From JALZBL01 sp040004775 (GTDB lineage Bacteria > Actinomycetota > Actinomycetes > Mycobacteriales > Jatrophihabitantaceae), in the NCBI GenBank assembly GCA_040004775.1, contig JBDUAD010000119.1:1-7463 (forward strand): a stretch of 7,463 nt of DNA, written 5' to 3'. Shown here piece after piece: positions 6,215 through 7,463 of the stretch; within the stretch, counting starts at the first letter, position 1, and every line of letters starts with the position of its first letter. The position numbers were made by a program, and so were the translations under genes. A model generated the notes under the pieces. It had not been told where the DNA came from, did not search any database, and was given only the letters and a program-made list of their open reading frames with translations.

Positions 6215-6649
6215 GTGGCGATGTCCGTGATCGGGGCCGAACGGGTGGTGGCCGCGCCGGCGCAGCGCATCTTCGACGTCCTGGCCGATCCGGCCGAGCA
6301 CCCGGGGCTGTCCGGGGACGGCTCGGTGCGGGCGTCGCACGAGGAGAACCCGACCCGGCTCCATCCCGGCGCCCGCTTCGGCATGGACATGAAGATCGGC
6401 GCACCGTACAAGATCACAAATCGGGTGATCGAGTACGACGAAGGGCGCCGGCTGGCCTGGCGGCACTTCAACGGCCACGTGTGGCGGTGGACGATCACGC
6501 CGACCGAGGACGGCAGCCTGGTGCGCGAGGAGTGGGATCCGCGCCGGGCGCACAACCAGTGGTTCTTGCGCTGGACCTTTCGCCCGGGCCGGGTGCGCCG
6601 CAACATCGAACGCAGCCTCGACCGCCTGGCCGCGCGAGTCGGGAACTGA
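6215..6649 (+). CDS. SRPBCC (START/Bet v1-like) domain protein
   Basis: A 144-residue single-domain protein of the SRPBCC helix-grip fold, which encloses a hydrophobic ligand cavity. Typical features are the first strand and helix AERVVAAPAQRIFDVLADPAEHPGLSGDGSV (about 8-37), the central ITNRVIEYDEGRRLAWRHF, the strand WRWTITPTEDGSLVREEWD, and the long C-terminal helix ending NIERSLDRLAARVGN. Relatives are often labelled polyketide cyclase/dehydrase or, misleadingly, dimethyladenosine transferase. The ligand and reaction cannot be deduced. It is cytoplasmic, with no signal peptide or membrane helix. The start is either GTG 6215 or ATG 6221 two codons later; neither has a clear ribosome-binding site, and many relatives would fit the shorter MSVIGAERV. 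It is divergent from the GlsB-like gene and converges with the kinase-like gene, with a 30-nt gap between the stops and no convincing terminator. Confidence 0.87.
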   Translation: MAMSVIGAERVVAAPAQRIFDVLADPAEHPGLSGDGSVRASHEENPTRLHPGARFGMDMKIGAPYKITNRVIEYDEGRRLAWRHFNGHVWRWTITPTEDGSLVREEWDPRRAHNQWFLRWTFRPGRVRRNIERSLDRLAARVGN

Positions 6650-6679
6650 CCCGTCGCCCCGATTAATGGCAGACCGTAG

Positions 6680-7420
6680 TTACATCGCCGGCCAGGGCAC
6701 CGGGGGCCACTGTGAGGACGGCAGCGGGAACCGCTCGAAGCGCAGCAGCCGGTCCACGCGCGAGCGGGTCCGGCGCACCTCGGCTCGGGTGAGGTGCTCG
6801 GCCAGTTGCGTACCGAGCGACCCGTCCAGACAGCCGCGCAACTCAGCCAGCATTGCCGACTCCTGCGCGCACAGCGCCTCGCCGGCCCAGTTCCAGATCA
6901 CTGTCCGTAGCTTGTCGTCGACGTTGAAGGCCACGCCGTGATCGATGCCGTAGATGTGCCCATTGGCCGTCGGTAGCAGGTGGCCGCCCTTGCGGTCACC
7001 GTTGTTGATGACGGCGTCGAGCACGGCAATCCGGCGCAGTCGCTCGTCGCTGCTGCGCAGCAGGCTGCGCAGGTCCACCGTTGCGCTGTCGATCCAGAGC
7101 TGAACCATGCCCGGTCCGAACGGCCCGTCGCGCAGGACCGTGGGCGGCACGACGTCCCACCCGGTCATCGCCGAGACGCAGTACGCGGCCACCTCCCGGC
7201 CGGCCAGCGTGCCATCGGGGAAGTCCCACAGCGGGCGCTCCCCCGCCACCGGCTTGTAGGCGGCGGCGGCGCGGACGCCCTCGTGTTCGATGCCCACGTA
7301 CAGGGTTGCGTTCGACGCGTCGACGACCTGACCCTCGACCGTGATCCGCCCGTGGACGAGTAGTTCCAGTGCGTCCTCGTCGACAAGCGCGAGCGGCGCC
7401 GTCAGCTCTGCGCCGGCCAC
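6680..7420 (-). CDS. SCO1664-family (TIGR03843-type) kinase-like protein
   Basis: A 246-residue actinobacterial protein of unknown function, distantly related to PI3/PI4-kinase and HipA-like folds. Kinase-like residues are visible: K56 in AAAYKPVAGERPLWDFPDG as a probable ATP-contact lysine, E76 in GREVAAY, a catalytic-loop-like D135xxxNNxDRKxxH (LDAVINNGDRKGGHLL), and DHG (160-162) in the place of the metal-binding DFG. The very conserved VDASNATLY (33-41), GWDVVPPTVLRDGPFGPGMVQLWI and a Pro/Trp-rich C-terminus support the family. The substrate is unknown; no lipid or protein target can be read from the sequence. It lies near mshC in many actinobacteria. GTG 7420 gives a normal family length, but the frame stays open for 14 more codons to the window edge (VDGDAGYDEDADEL, acidic) and no strong ribosome-binding site marks 7420, so the true start may lie outside. 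Homologues commonly follow a DUF3090 gene, whose expected C-terminus (cysteine motif) is not recognisable in these last bases. Confidence 0.9.
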   Translation of the reverse strand: MAGAELTAPLALVDEDALELLVHGRITVEGQVVDASNATLYVGIEHEGVRAAAAYKPVAGERPLWDFPDGTLAGREVAAYCVSAMTGWDVVPPTVLRDGPFGPGMVQLWIDSATVDLRSLLRSSDERLRRIAVLDAVINNGDRKGGHLLPTANGHIYGIDHGVAFNVDDKLRTVIWNWAGEALCAQESAMLAELRGCLDGSLGTQLAEHLTRAEVRRTRSRVDRLLRFERFPLPSSQWPPVPWPAM

Positions 7421-7463
7421 CAGTTCGTCGGCGTCCTCGTCGTAGCCGGCGTCGCCATCGACT

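Noticed and set aside
6637..6680. Terminator between the convergent SRPBCC and kinase-like genes
   Set aside because: Only a 4-bp CGGG/CCCG stem is visible at the SRPBCC stop, with no T-run on either strand.

Overview
The window comes from a high-GC actinobacterium. Codon third positions are strongly G/C, GTG starts are common, and strong Shine-Dalgarno sites are rare. mshC, the mycothiol ligase gene, is restricted to Actinobacteria. The order metH / PAC2 protein / mshC / 'SCO1664-family' kinase-like protein is also known from that phylum: I recall the same genes in one neighbourhood in Mycobacterium tuberculosis (Rv2124c, Rv2125, Rv2130c, Rv2133c) and Streptomyces coelicolor (SCO1657-SCO1664 area). 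I cannot name the genus.

Layout. 1-2357 (-): 5' two-thirds of metH, cut by the window edge just before the cobalamin-binding motif. 2358-2577: divergent control region with a -10 box in each direction, a cluster of GTCCGG/CCGGAC palindromes at the metH promoter, and a possible leaderless 16-codon ORF ending in a GTGA overlap with the next gene. 2578-3453 (+): PAC2-family protein, followed by an overlapping PP2C phosphatase (3410-4204, +). 4205-4476: no intact gene; small GC-rich hairpins and, on the minus strand, a short fragment resembling the PSLH motif of PAP2 phosphatases. 4477-5715 (-): mshC. 5722-5759: a perfect 14-bp inverted repeat between the small membrane-protein gene (5775-6053, -) and mshC, lying on the presumed mshC promoter and start. 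6054-6214: divergent control region. 6215-6649 (+): SRPBCC-domain protein. 6680-7420 (-): SCO1664-family kinase-like protein, whose frame stays open to the right edge.

How the genes fit together. metH (methionine synthesis) and mshC (attaches cysteine to GlcN-Ins to make mycothiol) are both sulfur and thiol metabolism genes. The PAC2, PP2C and SCO1664-like genes are conserved actinobacterial genes of less certain role. The GlsB/YeaQ-like membrane protein and the SRPBCC protein appear to be lineage-specific occupants between mshC and the SCO1664-like gene. I see no CRISPR array, RNA gene, insertion sequence or defence system. The novelty is in the control regions and the possible gene remnant, not in a new multi-gene system.
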